64,000 bases of DNA, from NCBI GenBank assembly GCA_964550345.1, contig CAZJYZ010000001.1, positions 124,001-188,000 of the forward strand, written 5' to 3'. This stretch comes from JAAEUB01 sp964550345. Its GTDB lineage: Bacteria; Pseudomonadota; Alphaproteobacteria; Rhodobacterales; Rhodobacteraceae. Position numbers and translations under genes: made by a program. The notes beneath the pieces were generated by a model that worked only from the letters and a program-made list of their open reading frames with translations, made no database searches and was not told the origin of the DNA. Below are positions 42,298 to 52,131 of this stretch, piece by piece. Numbering within the stretch: position 1 is the first letter of the stretch; each line of letters starts with the position of its first letter.

Positions 42298-43346
42298 TGT
42301 TCTTTGCTTCCGACAATGCTGGTCCGGTGCATCCAAAGATATTGGAATCCATCACCTCCGCTAGTGACGGTTACGCCATGCCTTATGGTAGTGATGCTTT
42401 GATGGATCGGGTCCGCGACCAAATACGCGAAGTCTTTGAAGCTCCTCAGGCTGCGGTATATCTTGTTGCTACCGGGACAGCAGCTAATGTGTTGGCTCTG
42501 GGAACGCTGACACACCCTTATGAGACCATTTTCTGCACGCCGCAGGCGCATATCAACGAAGATGAGTGCAACGCACCAGAATTCTTCACCGGCGGAGCCA
42601 AGCTAACCCTTGTTCCGACAGATGATGCCCGTATGTCACCGCAAGCACTTCGCAAGGCGATCACTGCCGAAGAAACCCGGGGTGTGCACGGGCCACAGCG
42701 CGGACCGGTTTCGCTGACCAATGTGACGGAACGCGGCACAGTCTATTCCGCAGCCGAAATCTCCGCTTTGGCGTCTGTTGCCAAAGAATATAATCTGCCG
42801 GTGCATCTGGACGGCGCGCGCTTTGCAAATGCTATTGCAGCAACAGGCGCCAGCCCGGCCGAAATGAGCTGGAAGGCCGGCGTTGACGCCCTGAGCTTTG
42901 GCGCGACGAAAAACGGCGCGATGGGGGTCGAAGCCGTTATCTTCTTTGATCCCAAACATGCATGGGAATTTGAACTTCGCCGCAAACGTGGGGCGCATTT
43001 ATTCTCAAAACACCGCTTTCTGTCGGCTCAGATTGCAGCCTATCTGGAAGATGGCCTGTGGCTGGAGCTTGCCTCAATGGCAAACGCCGCCAACGCCCGG
43101 CTGACACGCGGCATGCGACAGATCGAGCAGGTTTCTTACATCTATGAACCCATTGCGAATATGGCGTTCGCGAAATGGCCGCGCGCCGGTCACCAACGGT
43201 TGCACGATGCAGGAGCAGTCTATTACGTCTGGGAAGGCGCGCTAGAAGGGGATGACTCCCAAGAACATCTGACTGCCCGCATGGTCTGCGACTGGTCGGC
43301 AAGCGATGAAAACATCGACCGTTTTATCGAGCTGGTCCGGGGCTAG
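42297..43346 (+). CDS. ltaE: Low-specificity L-threonine aldolase
   Basis: A 349-residue PLP enzyme of the beta-eliminating lyase family that splits threonine into glycine and acetaldehyde. PLP contacts are HLDGAR (Asp172) and Lys205 in FGATKNGAMG, the internal aldimine lysine. The N-terminus FASDNAGPVHPKIL is typical. The start at 42297 overlaps the preceding stop by 1 nt; a longer frame inside the YcgN gene is rejected. A short GGGGCTAGCCCC hairpin with T-tract overlaps its stop. Confidence 0.93.
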   Translation: MFFASDNAGPVHPKILESITSASDGYAMPYGSDALMDRVRDQIREVFEAPQAAVYLVATGTAANVLALGTLTHPYETIFCTPQAHINEDECNAPEFFTGGAKLTLVPTDDARMSPQALRKAITAEETRGVHGPQRGPVSLTNVTERGTVYSAAEISALASVAKEYNLPVHLDGARFANAIAATGASPAEMSWKAGVDALSFGATKNGAMGVEAVIFFDPKHAWEFELRRKRGAHLFSKHRFLSAQIAAYLEDGLWLELASMANAANARLTRGMRQIEQVSYIYEPIANMAFAKWPRAGHQRLHDAGAVYYVWEGALEGDDSQEHLTARMVCDWSASDENIDRFIELVRG

Positions 43347-43355
43347 CCCCTTTTT
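43339..43355 (+). terminator. Weak terminator at the end of ltaE
   Basis: GGGG CTAG CCCC followed by TTTTT. The stem is only four pairs, so termination may be inefficient. The next 90 nt are C- then G-rich and contain no gene. Confidence 0.4.
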
Positions 43356-43447
43356 CGTCCTCCCCTCCCCGGCTCAATACCGTTTAAACCATACGGGCTA
43401 CCGGAGGAGCACCCCGGCAGGGGGCGAGGTCGGGCGGGAGGGCAACT

Positions 43448-44257
43448 TTACACTTTAAGGAAGGCCGCTATTTCGCCGGCAACCGCCTCGGGGTGGCTCA
43501 TAGGCAACATATGTCCGGCACCGGCAACCATCACCCGGCGGGCATTTGGTAAGCGGGCAGCAAGCAGGTCATGGCTCGCATGGATGATTGGCGGAGACAA
43601 TGCGCCTTCCATCAGCAAAACCGGCTGCCGGATCGCCTCAAGCGCCCCGGGAACTGTTTGCCGGTGCCGATCATGCAACGTCACGTCTGCTCCTTCTGCG
43701 ATCATAGGGATCCTTTTAATCAGGGACTTGCGCAGATTTTCAGGTATGTCTGGCCAAGGCACACCGGGCCCCCAGACCGCATCAAATTCACGCGCGGCAA
43801 CGTCATGGTCGCCTGCTTTGAGGGCCGTATCGAAATCAGCCATTTCTTGCATATGCGCCTGATAAACCTCTTGCTCTCGGAGAGGTTCAAACAAAACGGG
43901 CTCAATCAGCGTTACACTGCGCACCTTGTCCGGGAAATCACGGGCCATTCTTAATGCCACCGTGGCCCCGAACGAATGCCCGATGACATCAGCACGCTTG
44001 TCAATCAACTTGTTTGCGATACGTGCAACGGAGGTCTGAAAATCGCTCTGGCCGGTTTTTTGCGGGTCCCAATCCCCACTGCGCCCATGGCCAGGCATAT
44101 CGAAGCCGCGCATTTTCAGCTTTTTGTCCAGCTGCGCCTGCACCGCCTTCCACGCCCCTGAATGGGTTAAAAATGCGTGGATAAACAAGGCTCTGCGCAC
44201 ACCCAGTCCACCCTCGTCCCACCAGGTCGGGTGATCAGCCAATATCTCAAGCGGCAC
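43448..44257 (-). CDS. Alpha/beta-fold hydrolase
   Basis: A 269-residue hydrolase of the a/b-hydrolase_1 family. The oxyanion segment is IHAFLTHSG, the nucleophile Ser95 is in IGHSFG and the His is in GAGHMLPMSHP near the C-terminus; Asp or Glu likely in LLMEGALS. It starts with GTG at the stop of the upstream isomerase gene (TAGTG), so the two are coupled. Substrate unknown; a role in aromatic degradation is possible from its partner. Confidence 0.85.
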   Translation of the reverse strand: MPLEILADHPTWWDEGGLGVRRALFIHAFLTHSGAWKAVQAQLDKKLKMRGFDMPGHGRSGDWDPQKTGQSDFQTSVARIANKLIDKRADVIGHSFGATVALRMARDFPDKVRSVTLIEPVLFEPLREQEVYQAHMQEMADFDTALKAGDHDVAAREFDAVWGPGVPWPDIPENLRKSLIKRIPMIAEGADVTLHDRHRQTVPGALEAIRQPVLLMEGALSPPIIHASHDLLAARLPNARRVMVAGAGHMLPMSHPEAVAGEIAAFLKV

Positions 44258-44868
44258 TAGAGATTTCCTGCAAGATGTGCGTCCAGATCATCAAGGCGGT
44301 CCTGACCCCAAAACCGTGCATCTTTATCGGTAATATAGAATGGAGAACCAAAGACCCCCGCCCCCAGGGCCTCTTCCAGATTTCGGGCATAGGTTTCTGC
44401 CCCGGCCAGAAGACCGCTATTCGCCAGATTTGGATCGAACCCCGCGCTCTCAAGACAGTCGCGGATCACATCATCCTGCGCAATATCACGTTCCTGCGCG
44501 AAACAGGCCGCCAGCATGTTTTGGACTAGAGCTCCCACGTCCCCGTCCACACCGTTCTTGGTCGCTGCCTGTGCCGCAATGATCGCATACGCGGACGGCG
44601 CCGCGTTGGTAGGCCAATGGGCCGGATGTTTGTTTAGCGCCAAACCGGTTTTAGTCGCCTGACGATCAAGCTCCTGCAACCTGTATTCCAGACGGGACGG
44701 GTGGCGTTCGGTCACGGGGGTTCCGCCACTACGAGGTAGCAGAGCCGCGATATCAAATGGCTTGTAGACGATACGTGCACCGTGTTTTTGAGCGATTTCT
44801 TCCAACCGATTCCCGGCAAGGTAGGTAAAGACCGATATAGTTGAAAAATAATACTGAATTTCCGTCAT
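44257..44868 (-). CDS. DsbA-fold 2-hydroxychromene-2-carboxylate isomerase family protein
   Basis: A 203-residue protein with a thioredoxin-like DsbA fold lacking the CxxC motif. The N-terminal YYFSTISVFTYLAG has Ser at the active-site position of HCCA isomerases/kappa glutathione transferases, and the GVFGSPFYI segment near the end is conserved in the family. It probably uses glutathione to isomerise an aromatic-ring catabolite. The start at 44868 is preferred over 44931. Confidence 0.83.
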   Translation of the reverse strand: MTEIQYYFSTISVFTYLAGNRLEEIAQKHGARIVYKPFDIAALLPRSGGTPVTERHPSRLEYRLQELDRQATKTGLALNKHPAHWPTNAAPSAYAIIAAQAATKNGVDGDVGALVQNMLAACFAQERDIAQDDVIRDCLESAGFDPNLANSGLLAGAETYARNLEEALGAGVFGSPFYITDKDARFWGQDRLDDLDAHLAGNL

Positions 44869-44972
44869 TTTCTGCGGCCGCCCCCGTGTTCGCTGTTTCC
44901 CCGAATCTATCCCGGTGTTAAGCGGTGTCAACGTCGTGATTCTGTTAAAAATACAGACCGGGAGCTGCCTCT

Positions 44973-45986
44973 ATGCCCAACCGCACCGCACCGAAACTGA
45001 TTTCGGGAAATGCCAACCGCTCACTCGCCCAATCCGTCGCCAAAAGGTTGTCGATGCATCAGGGCGCACGGATCAATCTGGTGGATGCCCGGGTTGAGCG
45101 GTTTAACGATCAGGAAGTCTTTGTCGAGATTTATGAGAATGTCCGCGGCGAGGATATGTTCATCCTGCAGCCAACCTCAAACCCTGCCAACGACCACCTG
45201 ATGGAATTGCTGATCATCGCGGATACGTTACGGCGTTCATCCGCTGCACGCATCACGGCGGTGATCCCGTATTTTGGCTATGCGCGGCAGGATCGCCGAT
45301 CAAAGGCACGCACCCCGATCAGTGCCAAGCTGGTTGCAAATATCATCGCGCGTTCGGGTATTGAACGGGTGTTGACGCTGGATCTGCACGCGGCACAAAT
45401 TCAGGGTTTCTTCGACATCCCGGTCGACAACCTTTACGCCACCCCGATCTTTGCGCTTGATATTAAACATCACTTCAAGGATTGCGCAGGCGATCTAATG
45501 GTGGTTTCACCGGATATTGGCGGTGTCGGTCGGGCACGGGAACTGGCTAAACGCATAACCGCACCACTTTCAATCATCGACAAACGGCGTGAGAAGCCCG
45601 GTGAAGTAGCGGAAATGAACGTGATCGGGGACGTCAAAGGTAAGTGCTGCATCATCATTGACGACATCTGCGATACTGCCGGTACTTTGGTCAAAGCAGC
45701 CGGAACCCTGATGGAGGCCGGCGCCAAGGAAGTGCATGCCTATATTACACACGGCGTCATGTCTCCGCCGGCAGTGGAACGGATCGAAAATTCATCCATG
45801 AAAAGTCTGGTTCTAACAGATTCGATCGAACCGACACCCGAAGTACTGGCCGCAAAAAACATCCGCATTGTCCCAACCGCGCCTATCTTTGCGCAGGCGA
45901 TCCTGAATATCTCGTCCGGTACTTCAGTTTCGTCCCTGTTCGACCATGCAGGACTGGAGCCGCTTTACGAAGGTACCTATTCCTGA
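44973..45986 (+). CDS. prs: Ribose-phosphate pyrophosphokinase
   Basis: A 337-residue enzyme making PRPP from ribose 5-phosphate and ATP. Conserved segments: NANRSLAQSVA, GEDMFILQPTSNPANDHLMEL (flexible loop start), YFGYARQDRR, LDLHAAQIQGFF and the PRPP loop IIDDICDTAGTL. It is slightly longer than the common 315 residues because of the N-terminal lead and C-terminal extension. The start at 44973 follows a GGGAG box; it is divergent from the isomerase gene. Confidence 0.95.
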   Translation: MPNRTAPKLISGNANRSLAQSVAKRLSMHQGARINLVDARVERFNDQEVFVEIYENVRGEDMFILQPTSNPANDHLMELLIIADTLRRSSAARITAVIPYFGYARQDRRSKARTPISAKLVANIIARSGIERVLTLDLHAAQIQGFFDIPVDNLYATPIFALDIKHHFKDCAGDLMVVSPDIGGVGRARELAKRITAPLSIIDKRREKPGEVAEMNVIGDVKGKCCIIIDDICDTAGTLVKAAGTLMEAGAKEVHAYITHGVMSPPAVERIENSSMKSLVLTDSIEPTPEVLAAKNIRIVPTAPIFAQAILNISSGTSVSSLFDHAGLEPLYEGTYS

Positions 45987-46007
45987 GCCAACAAATTCAG
46001 GCAGGCG

Positions 46008-46358
46008 TCAGTAAAGCTCCCATTCTTCATCGTCTGAAACTTCGCCCATTGCCACCCAGTCGCAGCGGATACGCGCCACCCGTGTATCCGCCCAGGTGCG
46101 AAAAACGATCTCAAACCCGTTTGGCGTAATCTCTTCCGCAGCAATGTCGACGCGCTGGTTTGCCCTTAGGTCAATGTCCCACATCGACATGCTAACCTGA
46201 ACCATCGGCTTTTTCGAGAATGGCTCGGAAAACACCACACCGACACGAAATTCGCGCGGGCCGGAACCGGTCCACATTTCGCCGTCTTGCTCAAAATCCG
46301 AGAACAGGACCTGCGAGCCCTGATCTATACCTAATAGATGAGATTTGAACCGCCGCAA
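46008..46358 (-). CDS. H-type lectin domain protein
   Basis: A 116-residue protein. Residues about 35-105 match the H-type lectin domain: VVFSEPFSKKPMVQVSMSMWD, a hydrophobic core and the ending RTWADTRVARIRCDWVAMG. It lacks a signal peptide. H-type lectins bind N-acetylgalactosamine-type sugars in animals and amoebae; bacterial members occur in Rhodobacterales but their role is unknown. Confidence 0.8.
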   Translation of the reverse strand: MRRFKSHLLGIDQGSQVLFSDFEQDGEMWTGSGPREFRVGVVFSEPFSKKPMVQVSMSMWDIDLRANQRVDIAAEEITPNGFEIVFRTWADTRVARIRCDWVAMGEVSDDEEWELY

Positions 46359-46453
46359 TTCGCCCTCCGCATTTCGCCGTCAAACACAACCAGGCAACCG
46401 TTCACAACCATAGAATGAAGGTTCACCCAGGTCAGTGCAACCCATCACCTATT

Positions 46454-47656
46454 CTAATGTCGCGGTGAAAGCGCCCGAAACAATGGCCATATCGCCAAAA
46501 CCATTAGACCTGACAAGATGAACGGGGCGCCGGGCAGGTAGATTGGCGCTTGGGGGCGGGCAAAAACCTGAAACACCCAAGTCATCAATAATGGGGCAGC
46601 GACAGCAGAAATCGAAGCCAGCGATGCTATAACCCCCTGCAACATGCCCTGCCGGTCCTCATCCACCCGGTTTGCCATCATGGCCGTCAGGGTCGGCGGG
46701 GTCATATCCGCCAGAACCGCTATGGGCAGCAAGGCAAAAACCAACCACTCTGCCCGTGCCAATCCAAATCCAACCAAACCGATAATGGAGCATGCAACGG
46801 CAAACATCAGTGTGCGGTACTCGCCCCATTTTGGAATCAGGAGCCGCATTATGCCACCTTGCGTGATAGAGATGCCAATGCCGTAAGCTGTCAGGCTTAA
46901 CCCGATCAGCGCCGCCCCCCATTGAAAGCTTTCGCGCAGCCAAAAGGCCCAGAGCGTCGGGTAGGTCATATTGGCGAACTCAAAGACAAAAAGGCAGATA
47001 AGAGGCACCGCCAGACCCGGCAATTTGAAAGCGTCGAAAATGGCAGTGAAAGGGTTTAACCCGCGCGTTGTCATCTTGCGGCGCTTTTCCCGTGGCAGAC
47101 TTTCAGGCAACACGAAAAACCCAAACGCGACATTAAGTGCTGAAAACCCTGCAGCCAGCCAAAAGGGTGCTGACAAAGACCAAGTCGCGGCGACGCCACC
47201 TATTGCTGGCCCCATGACAAATCCGATCCCGAACGCCGCACCAATAAGCCCAAAATTGGCGGCACGCTTTTCGGGGGGGGAGATATCAGCGAGGTAGGCA
47301 GTAGCGGTGATATAGGTGGCACCGGCAATACCGGCCAGCACACGCCCGATCAGCAACATCCAATAGGTGGTTGCCAACGCCATGATCACGTAATCTACCA
47401 CAAGCGCCACAAGCGCGATAATCAAAACCGGCCTGCGCCCAACCGCATCCGATATATTACCAATAGCCGGGGAAAATATGAATTGCATACCCGCATAGGC
47501 AGCCATCAATATGCCCCCCAGCAAGGCTCCATCAGCTGTCGAACCTGCCCCGACCCTTTCCATCAGGTCCGGCATGATCGGAAATACCAGCCCTATACCG
47601 ATTGCGTCCAGCATCAGCGTTGCCATGATGAAATATATGGCCTTGGAATTTTGCAT
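46454..47656 (-). CDS. MFS exporter, TetA-like
   Basis: A 400-residue major facilitator protein with 12 predicted helices. After helix 2 it has the MFS loop GNISDAVGRRPVLI (motif A variant) and the TCR-type segment GIAGATYITATAYLADI. It resembles tetracycline/multidrug exporters of the DHA1 family; the substrate is unknown and no resistance claim can be made. The start at 47656 (ATG) is chosen over a GTG at 47704; neither has a strong ribosome-binding site. Confidence 0.88.
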   Translation of the reverse strand: MQNSKAIYFIMATLMLDAIGIGLVFPIMPDLMERVGAGSTADGALLGGILMAAYAGMQFIFSPAIGNISDAVGRRPVLIIALVALVVDYVIMALATTYWMLLIGRVLAGIAGATYITATAYLADISPPEKRAANFGLIGAAFGIGFVMGPAIGGVAATWSLSAPFWLAAGFSALNVAFGFFVLPESLPREKRRKMTTRGLNPFTAIFDAFKLPGLAVPLICLFVFEFANMTYPTLWAFWLRESFQWGAALIGLSLTAYGIGISITQGGIMRLLIPKWGEYRTLMFAVACSIIGLVGFGLARAEWLVFALLPIAVLADMTPPTLTAMMANRVDEDRQGMLQGVIASLASISAVAAPLLMTWVFQVFARPQAPIYLPGAPFILSGLMVLAIWPLFRALSPRH

Positions 47657-47841
47657 TAATGGGTCCGGCTTAAACTGTTCTGACAGGCTGCCACCATCAA
47701 CCACAGGGTTTTGGATGAAGATCCGTCAGGGTCCTGTTTGGAGCAACGCCCCCTCTGCTGCAAGAGACAGGAACTCACAAATCCACGTTTGTCAGAGAAA
47801 GGTTTTCCTGAAGAGCAACCCCGCGTCTTCAGCCAACCTGG

Positions 47842-50385
47842 CTAGAAACGGTCCAGTAACCTAAGCAGGTAATCCTGCTCGGCCTCTGGTCGTGTCCGGT
47901 CACCTGAGCGTCGCCGGATATCTTCCATAAGCTCTTCTGCGCGTCGATAGACATCTTCGCCGTTCTGCAAGGGTCCCTCATTGGCCAGCCCACCTCGGCT
48001 GTTCTGCCCCCGGCCCAGCGGATCGTTTGGCCGGTTTGAGCCACGCCTGCCATCATTTGCCCCCTGACGCCCCTCGCGGTTGCGCTCAGCCTCGGCCATG
48101 GCGTCATCCAATTGGCGCATGCCTTCGCGCAGGGCTTCCATGGCCTCGGCCTGCTTATCCAGAGCACCCGAAAGATCCCCTTCGGCCAGGTCTTCGGCAG
48201 CACCCTCCATCGCCCGACCAGCGTCATCCAAAGCGTCCCTGGCTGCGTCACCGCCTTCAGAACCGGCACCGGGCAGGTTGCGACGCTGGCGGTCAATTTC
48301 CTCAGCTAATTGACCCTGACGTTCGGAAAGGTCGCCTTCGGCCCCATCGCCCTGCCCGTCACCACCTTCGCCCGAGTGGCTTTCCCCACGCCCCTGCCCA
48401 CCATCGCGTCCGGTGTTGCCAGCACTGTCACCGGCAAATGAGCCGCTGCCCTCTTGTTCCTGCAGATCACGAAATGCCTCATCCGACAGGCCTTGTTGAC
48501 GGTTCAGGCTGTCAGCCAACCCCTGCATTGCCTGATCTCCCGGGCGTTCACCGCCCTGACCGGGTTGGGCTTCAGTGACGCGCATATTCTCCATTAATTC
48601 CTCAAGCGCATCCAGCATCGCCTGCGCTTCATCCTGACGACCCTGTTCCATGGCTTCCTCGATTGCGTCTATCATCGCATCAAGGTCTTCCTGCGTGATT
48701 TCCTGCCCCTCATCGCTTTCAGCCTGCTGGCCGTCACCTTCCTGCGGATCCCGCTGCGCCAGTTGCTGGGTGTAGTCACGCATGGCTTCGCGCAATTCAT
48801 CCATCAATTCGGCCAACTCTTCGTCTGTCGCACCTTGTTCCAGCGCTTCAGACAAGCGTTCCTGAGCACGCTGCAACCGTTCGCGCGCATCCCCAAGATT
48901 GCCCTCTTCGATGGCTATCGCGATGTCCCACAAGCCTTGCGCTACCTCATCGAGCAGAGCATCAGACACGCCAAATCGTGCAACAGCCTCCAACCGTCGC
49001 GCCAGCACACGGATCATCAGATAGGTCACTTCGCGGTCAAAAAATCCATCAGGACGGTTACTGACCGCGCGCAAAAGGCGGGCTACCCGAGGGGCATTTT
49101 CACGCGACCACAGAAGGTCGCGCCGCTGTTCAATCAGAGCAAGAGCGAGCGGGTCAAGAAAGCGCCGCCCGGGCAGGATAAGTTCAACTGGTGCGCCCAA
49201 ACCCTCCTGATCGGCCTCGTCCATTGCACTAAGGGCCACGGTTACCGGCAAGTCAGCCCAAGGATGTTCGGCGAAATTTTCAAAAAGCACCTCACGTACC
49301 TCTTTACGGTCCCCGCGGAAGGGCATCGGCAAGTCGATATTGATCGACCCGCGTGGCTCTGGATCAATCGTCAGGCCAAAAAGTCTGTCTACATTGGCCA
49401 GATCAAGCGTCACGACAGCCCGTGCCGAGGCCACACCGTAGTCGTCACTAGCAACAAAACCTTGTTGAAAATCCCCACCCAAGCTGCGAATGATCTCACC
49501 TGTTGCGGTAATTGTCGGTCCAGCATCAGGGATGGCGCCTATCTGCCACGCTGCGTCATCCGCACCGGCAATAGTTATGGTGCCGTCCTGAACCACATCA
49601 AAGGAATACCCCTGCTGCGGGGGGGTGTCGGCATCCGCCATCGCACTTCCGGAAACTGTTTCGGACAGGGTGAGGTCCCCTAACCTACCATAAAAACGCA
49701 AAATTATCCGACTACCCTGTGGCACAGCAAGCGGGCCGCGCGCCTGATCATTCAGATAGAGGCTGGGCTTGCCTGTATAAGCTGGTGGCTCAACCCAGCC
49801 TTCCCAAGATGATGGTATCATCGCCGTTGCATTGCTTTGCGGAAACAGACCTTCCAGATTGCCGGTCTTGAAGGCCACGCCAAAGCCCAACGCCATGATA
49901 AACGCCAAAAGCGCCGAATACCGCAGCGCGTATGGGTCGCGACTGGCAATCCTCAGGTCAGGGCGCGGCGGGCGGGCATTCTTCAAGCGCGACGCCATTC
50001 TGTCACGGTGCACCTGCCAGACCTTGCGGCTGGCTTCATCACTTGCTCCGATTACCTGTTCATCCACAAGCGTAGCAATGGGCTGCCCCGGAAGGGTGGC
50101 ATCAAGACGCGCACGCGCATTCAGGCGAGAAGGCAGATGCAAGCGCCAGAAACCAATGGCCAGAAAGACCAGCACGCCCAAACCCAGCCCCACCAGCAGG
50201 CCAATGCCCCAATAGGGTGGCAGCATTGCCACCAAACCCGAAGCCAACACTGCACCGGTCACCAAAAGCAGCGTTAATACCGGCCAGAAGGCGCGCAACA
50301 CTGCCTCGCTGAACATACCCCACAGGGTTAGGCGCAAAGGCCATCGCAGCCGTTTTTCGGCGTCAGGGGGAATGTTTTGCGTCAC
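47842..50385 (-). CDS. DUF4175 (TIGR02302-like) large membrane-anchored protein
   Basis: An 847-residue protein of the TIGR02302/DUF4175 family, widespread in alphaproteobacteria and of unknown function. Two helices lie near residues 33-80 and a third at about 155-172, then a beta-rich exposed region to about 400, a Glu/Gln/Ala-rich helical region (about 470-615) and a low-complexity Gly/Glu/Asp/Arg-rich stretch (about 615-700) before a helical tail. The gene begins 18 nt after the lysA stop on the same strand and probably shares its transcript. Confidence 0.87.
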   Translation of the reverse strand: MTQNIPPDAEKRLRWPLRLTLWGMFSEAVLRAFWPVLTLLLVTGAVLASGLVAMLPPYWGIGLLVGLGLGVLVFLAIGFWRLHLPSRLNARARLDATLPGQPIATLVDEQVIGASDEASRKVWQVHRDRMASRLKNARPPRPDLRIASRDPYALRYSALLAFIMALGFGVAFKTGNLEGLFPQSNATAMIPSSWEGWVEPPAYTGKPSLYLNDQARGPLAVPQGSRIILRFYGRLGDLTLSETVSGSAMADADTPPQQGYSFDVVQDGTITIAGADDAAWQIGAIPDAGPTITATGEIIRSLGGDFQQGFVASDDYGVASARAVVTLDLANVDRLFGLTIDPEPRGSINIDLPMPFRGDRKEVREVLFENFAEHPWADLPVTVALSAMDEADQEGLGAPVELILPGRRFLDPLALALIEQRRDLLWSRENAPRVARLLRAVSNRPDGFFDREVTYLMIRVLARRLEAVARFGVSDALLDEVAQGLWDIAIAIEEGNLGDARERLQRAQERLSEALEQGATDEELAELMDELREAMRDYTQQLAQRDPQEGDGQQAESDEGQEITQEDLDAMIDAIEEAMEQGRQDEAQAMLDALEELMENMRVTEAQPGQGGERPGDQAMQGLADSLNRQQGLSDEAFRDLQEQEGSGSFAGDSAGNTGRDGGQGRGESHSGEGGDGQGDGAEGDLSERQGQLAEEIDRQRRNLPGAGSEGGDAARDALDDAGRAMEGAAEDLAEGDLSGALDKQAEAMEALREGMRQLDDAMAEAERNREGRQGANDGRRGSNRPNDPLGRGQNSRGGLANEGPLQNGEDVYRRAEELMEDIRRRSGDRTRPEAEQDYLLRLLDRF

Positions 50386-50403
50386 GGATACAGACCAACA
50401 TGC

Positions 50404-51669
50404 TTACAGCCATGCAGGGATAGTATCGCGTTCCAGCATCTCTTCATAGGTCGGGCGTGGGCGGATAACCGCATATTGATCTCCGCTTACCATGACTTCA
50501 GGGATCATTGGGCGCGAATTGTATTCCGAGGCCATAACAGCACCGTATGCACCCGCCGAGCGAAAGGCCACCAAATCCCCTGCCTTGAGAGGCGCCAAAG
50601 ACCGTTTGCGCGCGAAGGTATCCCCGGTTTCGCAAATCGGGCCGACGATGTCATAGACAGAACGCTCAGATCCAGGTTGCGGTTGGCGAACTGGGACGAT
50701 GTCATGATGTGCTTCATACATGGCCGGGCGCACCAGATCGTTCATGCCTGCATCGAGGATTAAAAATTGACGGTCAGCGCCCTGTTTAACATAGGTGACT
50801 CCTGCCACCATAATGCCTGCGTTACCTGAAATCAGCCGCCCGGGTTCAATATCAATCTCGCAACCAAGATCACCAAGAACCTCATGCACCATCTTTCCGT
50901 ATTCGATGGGCAGAGGGGGGCCTTCGTTCGAGTTTTCATAGGGAATGCCAAGCCCACCACCCAGATCCAGCCGAGAAATGTTGTGACCGTCTTCGCGCAA
51001 AGTCCGTGTCAATTCAGCCACTTTTTCAAAGGCTTGGCGAAACGGTTCTAGATCGGTCAGCTGGCTGCCGATATGTACATCCACCCCGACCACCTCCAGC
51101 CCCGGTGCCGCAGCCGCGTCCGAATACGCCAGACGCGCTTTGCTAATAGGCACCCCAAACTTATTTTCTGCCTTGCCGGTTGAAATCTTCTCATGCGTTC
51201 CGGCGTCAACATCCGGGTTGATGCGAAAAGTGACCGGGGCGGTAACACCCATTTCCGAAGCAACCTCGGACAGCACCCGCATTTCCGGCTCGCTTTCCAG
51301 ATTGAATTGCCGGATACCTCCTTTGAGCGCCAAACGCATTTCATCGCGCGTTTTGCCAACCCCGGAAAAAACAATGCGCTCACCTGGGATACCAGCGGCA
51401 CGGGCACGCAGGTATTCACCACCTGACACCACATCCATGCCAGCACCAAGGTTTCCCAGCACTTTGAGCACTGCGAGGTTCGAATTTGATTTCACCGAAT
51501 AGCAGATCAGATGGTCCAGCCCTGACAAGGCTTCTTCAAAAAGCTGATAATGACGGGTCAGGGTGGCCGCTGAATATACGTAAAACGGCGTACCAACCTC
51601 GGCAGCAATTTCCGGGATGGATGCATCCTCGGCATGCAGAATGCCGTTTATATGGGTGAAATGATCCAA
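50404..51669 (-). CDS. lysA: Diaminopimelate decarboxylase
   Basis: A 421-residue PLP enzyme for the last step of lysine synthesis. PLP-lysine Lys60 is in CYSVKSNSN, the phosphate loop is GGGLGIPY and the dimer-interface cysteine lies in CETGDTF. The start is most likely TTG at 51669: it gives the family N-terminus (DHFTHINGILHAED) and has an AGGAG box 6 nt upstream, whereas an ATG is absent nearby and the longer frame enters a repeat. Confidence 0.93.
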   Translation of the reverse strand: MDHFTHINGILHAEDASIPEIAAEVGTPFYVYSAATLTRHYQLFEEALSGLDHLICYSVKSNSNLAVLKVLGNLGAGMDVVSGGEYLRARAAGIPGERIVFSGVGKTRDEMRLALKGGIRQFNLESEPEMRVLSEVASEMGVTAPVTFRINPDVDAGTHEKISTGKAENKFGVPISKARLAYSDAAAAPGLEVVGVDVHIGSQLTDLEPFRQAFEKVAELTRTLREDGHNISRLDLGGGLGIPYENSNEGPPLPIEYGKMVHEVLGDLGCEIDIEPGRLISGNAGIMVAGVTYVKQGADRQFLILDAGMNDLVRPAMYEAHHDIVPVRQPQPGSERSVYDIVGPICETGDTFARKRSLAPLKAGDLVAFRSAGAYGAVMASEYNSRPMIPEVMVSGDQYAVIRPRPTYEEMLERDTIPAWL

Positions 51670-51758
51670 CGCGCGCTCCTGTCTTGGGTTTGTTGCCTGA
51701 TAGCACAAGGCTGAGAGGATGCAACAAACTCGAATTGCCGTCGCAATCCGACCGGGTT

Positions 51759-51805
51759 GGGGCCAAGCCCCCACACACCCAGAGGTATTTGAGCCAAAAT
51801 GAAAG
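51759..51805 (+). repeat. GC-rich palindromic intergenic repeat, copy 2
   Basis: GGGGC (51759-51763) and GCCCC (51767-51771), then CACACACCC, GAGGTATTTG and an AGCCAAAATGAAAG tail. It has the same part order as copy 1 at 18205-18253 and lies upstream of lysA. Confidence 0.55.
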
Positions 51806-51813
51806 TGTAGAGG

Positions 51814-52131
51814 TTAAGTAACCGGGCGTGTACGCAGATAAAGATAGAGCGGCAGGCCACAGGAAACACCAAAAAGGAACGTCGCCGGGATTGCCCAGAA
51901 CGCGGTCCAGTTCTTGCGCACCCGGGTTTCGCCAATGATCCATATCGTCAGGGCGACACCAGCAATCAGCAAATCCACTGTCGCACCCTTGGTGGCATCG
52001 TTTACGTACCAGGCATTGAACAGACCAACCAAGGACCAGCCATTTTCCGTGAACCAGGCGAAAAAGTACCGCATCGGGGCCAGGGCTCCGACTATGGCAA
52101 GGATCAGGTAGGTCAGGCGCAGGGGCGACAT
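51814..52131 (-). CDS. DUF2834-like small membrane protein
   Basis: A 105-residue membrane protein with three helices (about 5-22, 50-67 and 78-97). It matches the DUF2834 pattern of short proteins with FAWFTENG and the IWIIGETRVRKNW segment. Function unknown. It sits between lysA and the lipoprotein gene on the same strand. Confidence 0.75.
   Translation of the reverse strand: MSPLRLTYLILAIVGALAPMRYFFAWFTENGWSLVGLFNAWYVNDATKGATVDLLIAGVALTIWIIGETRVRKNWTAFWAIPATFLFGVSCGLPLYLYLRTRPVT

Noticed and set aside
48763..49683. 306-codon plus-strand frame inside the DUF4175 gene
   Set aside because: It is antisense to a clear family member and has no recognisable domain or ribosome-binding site.
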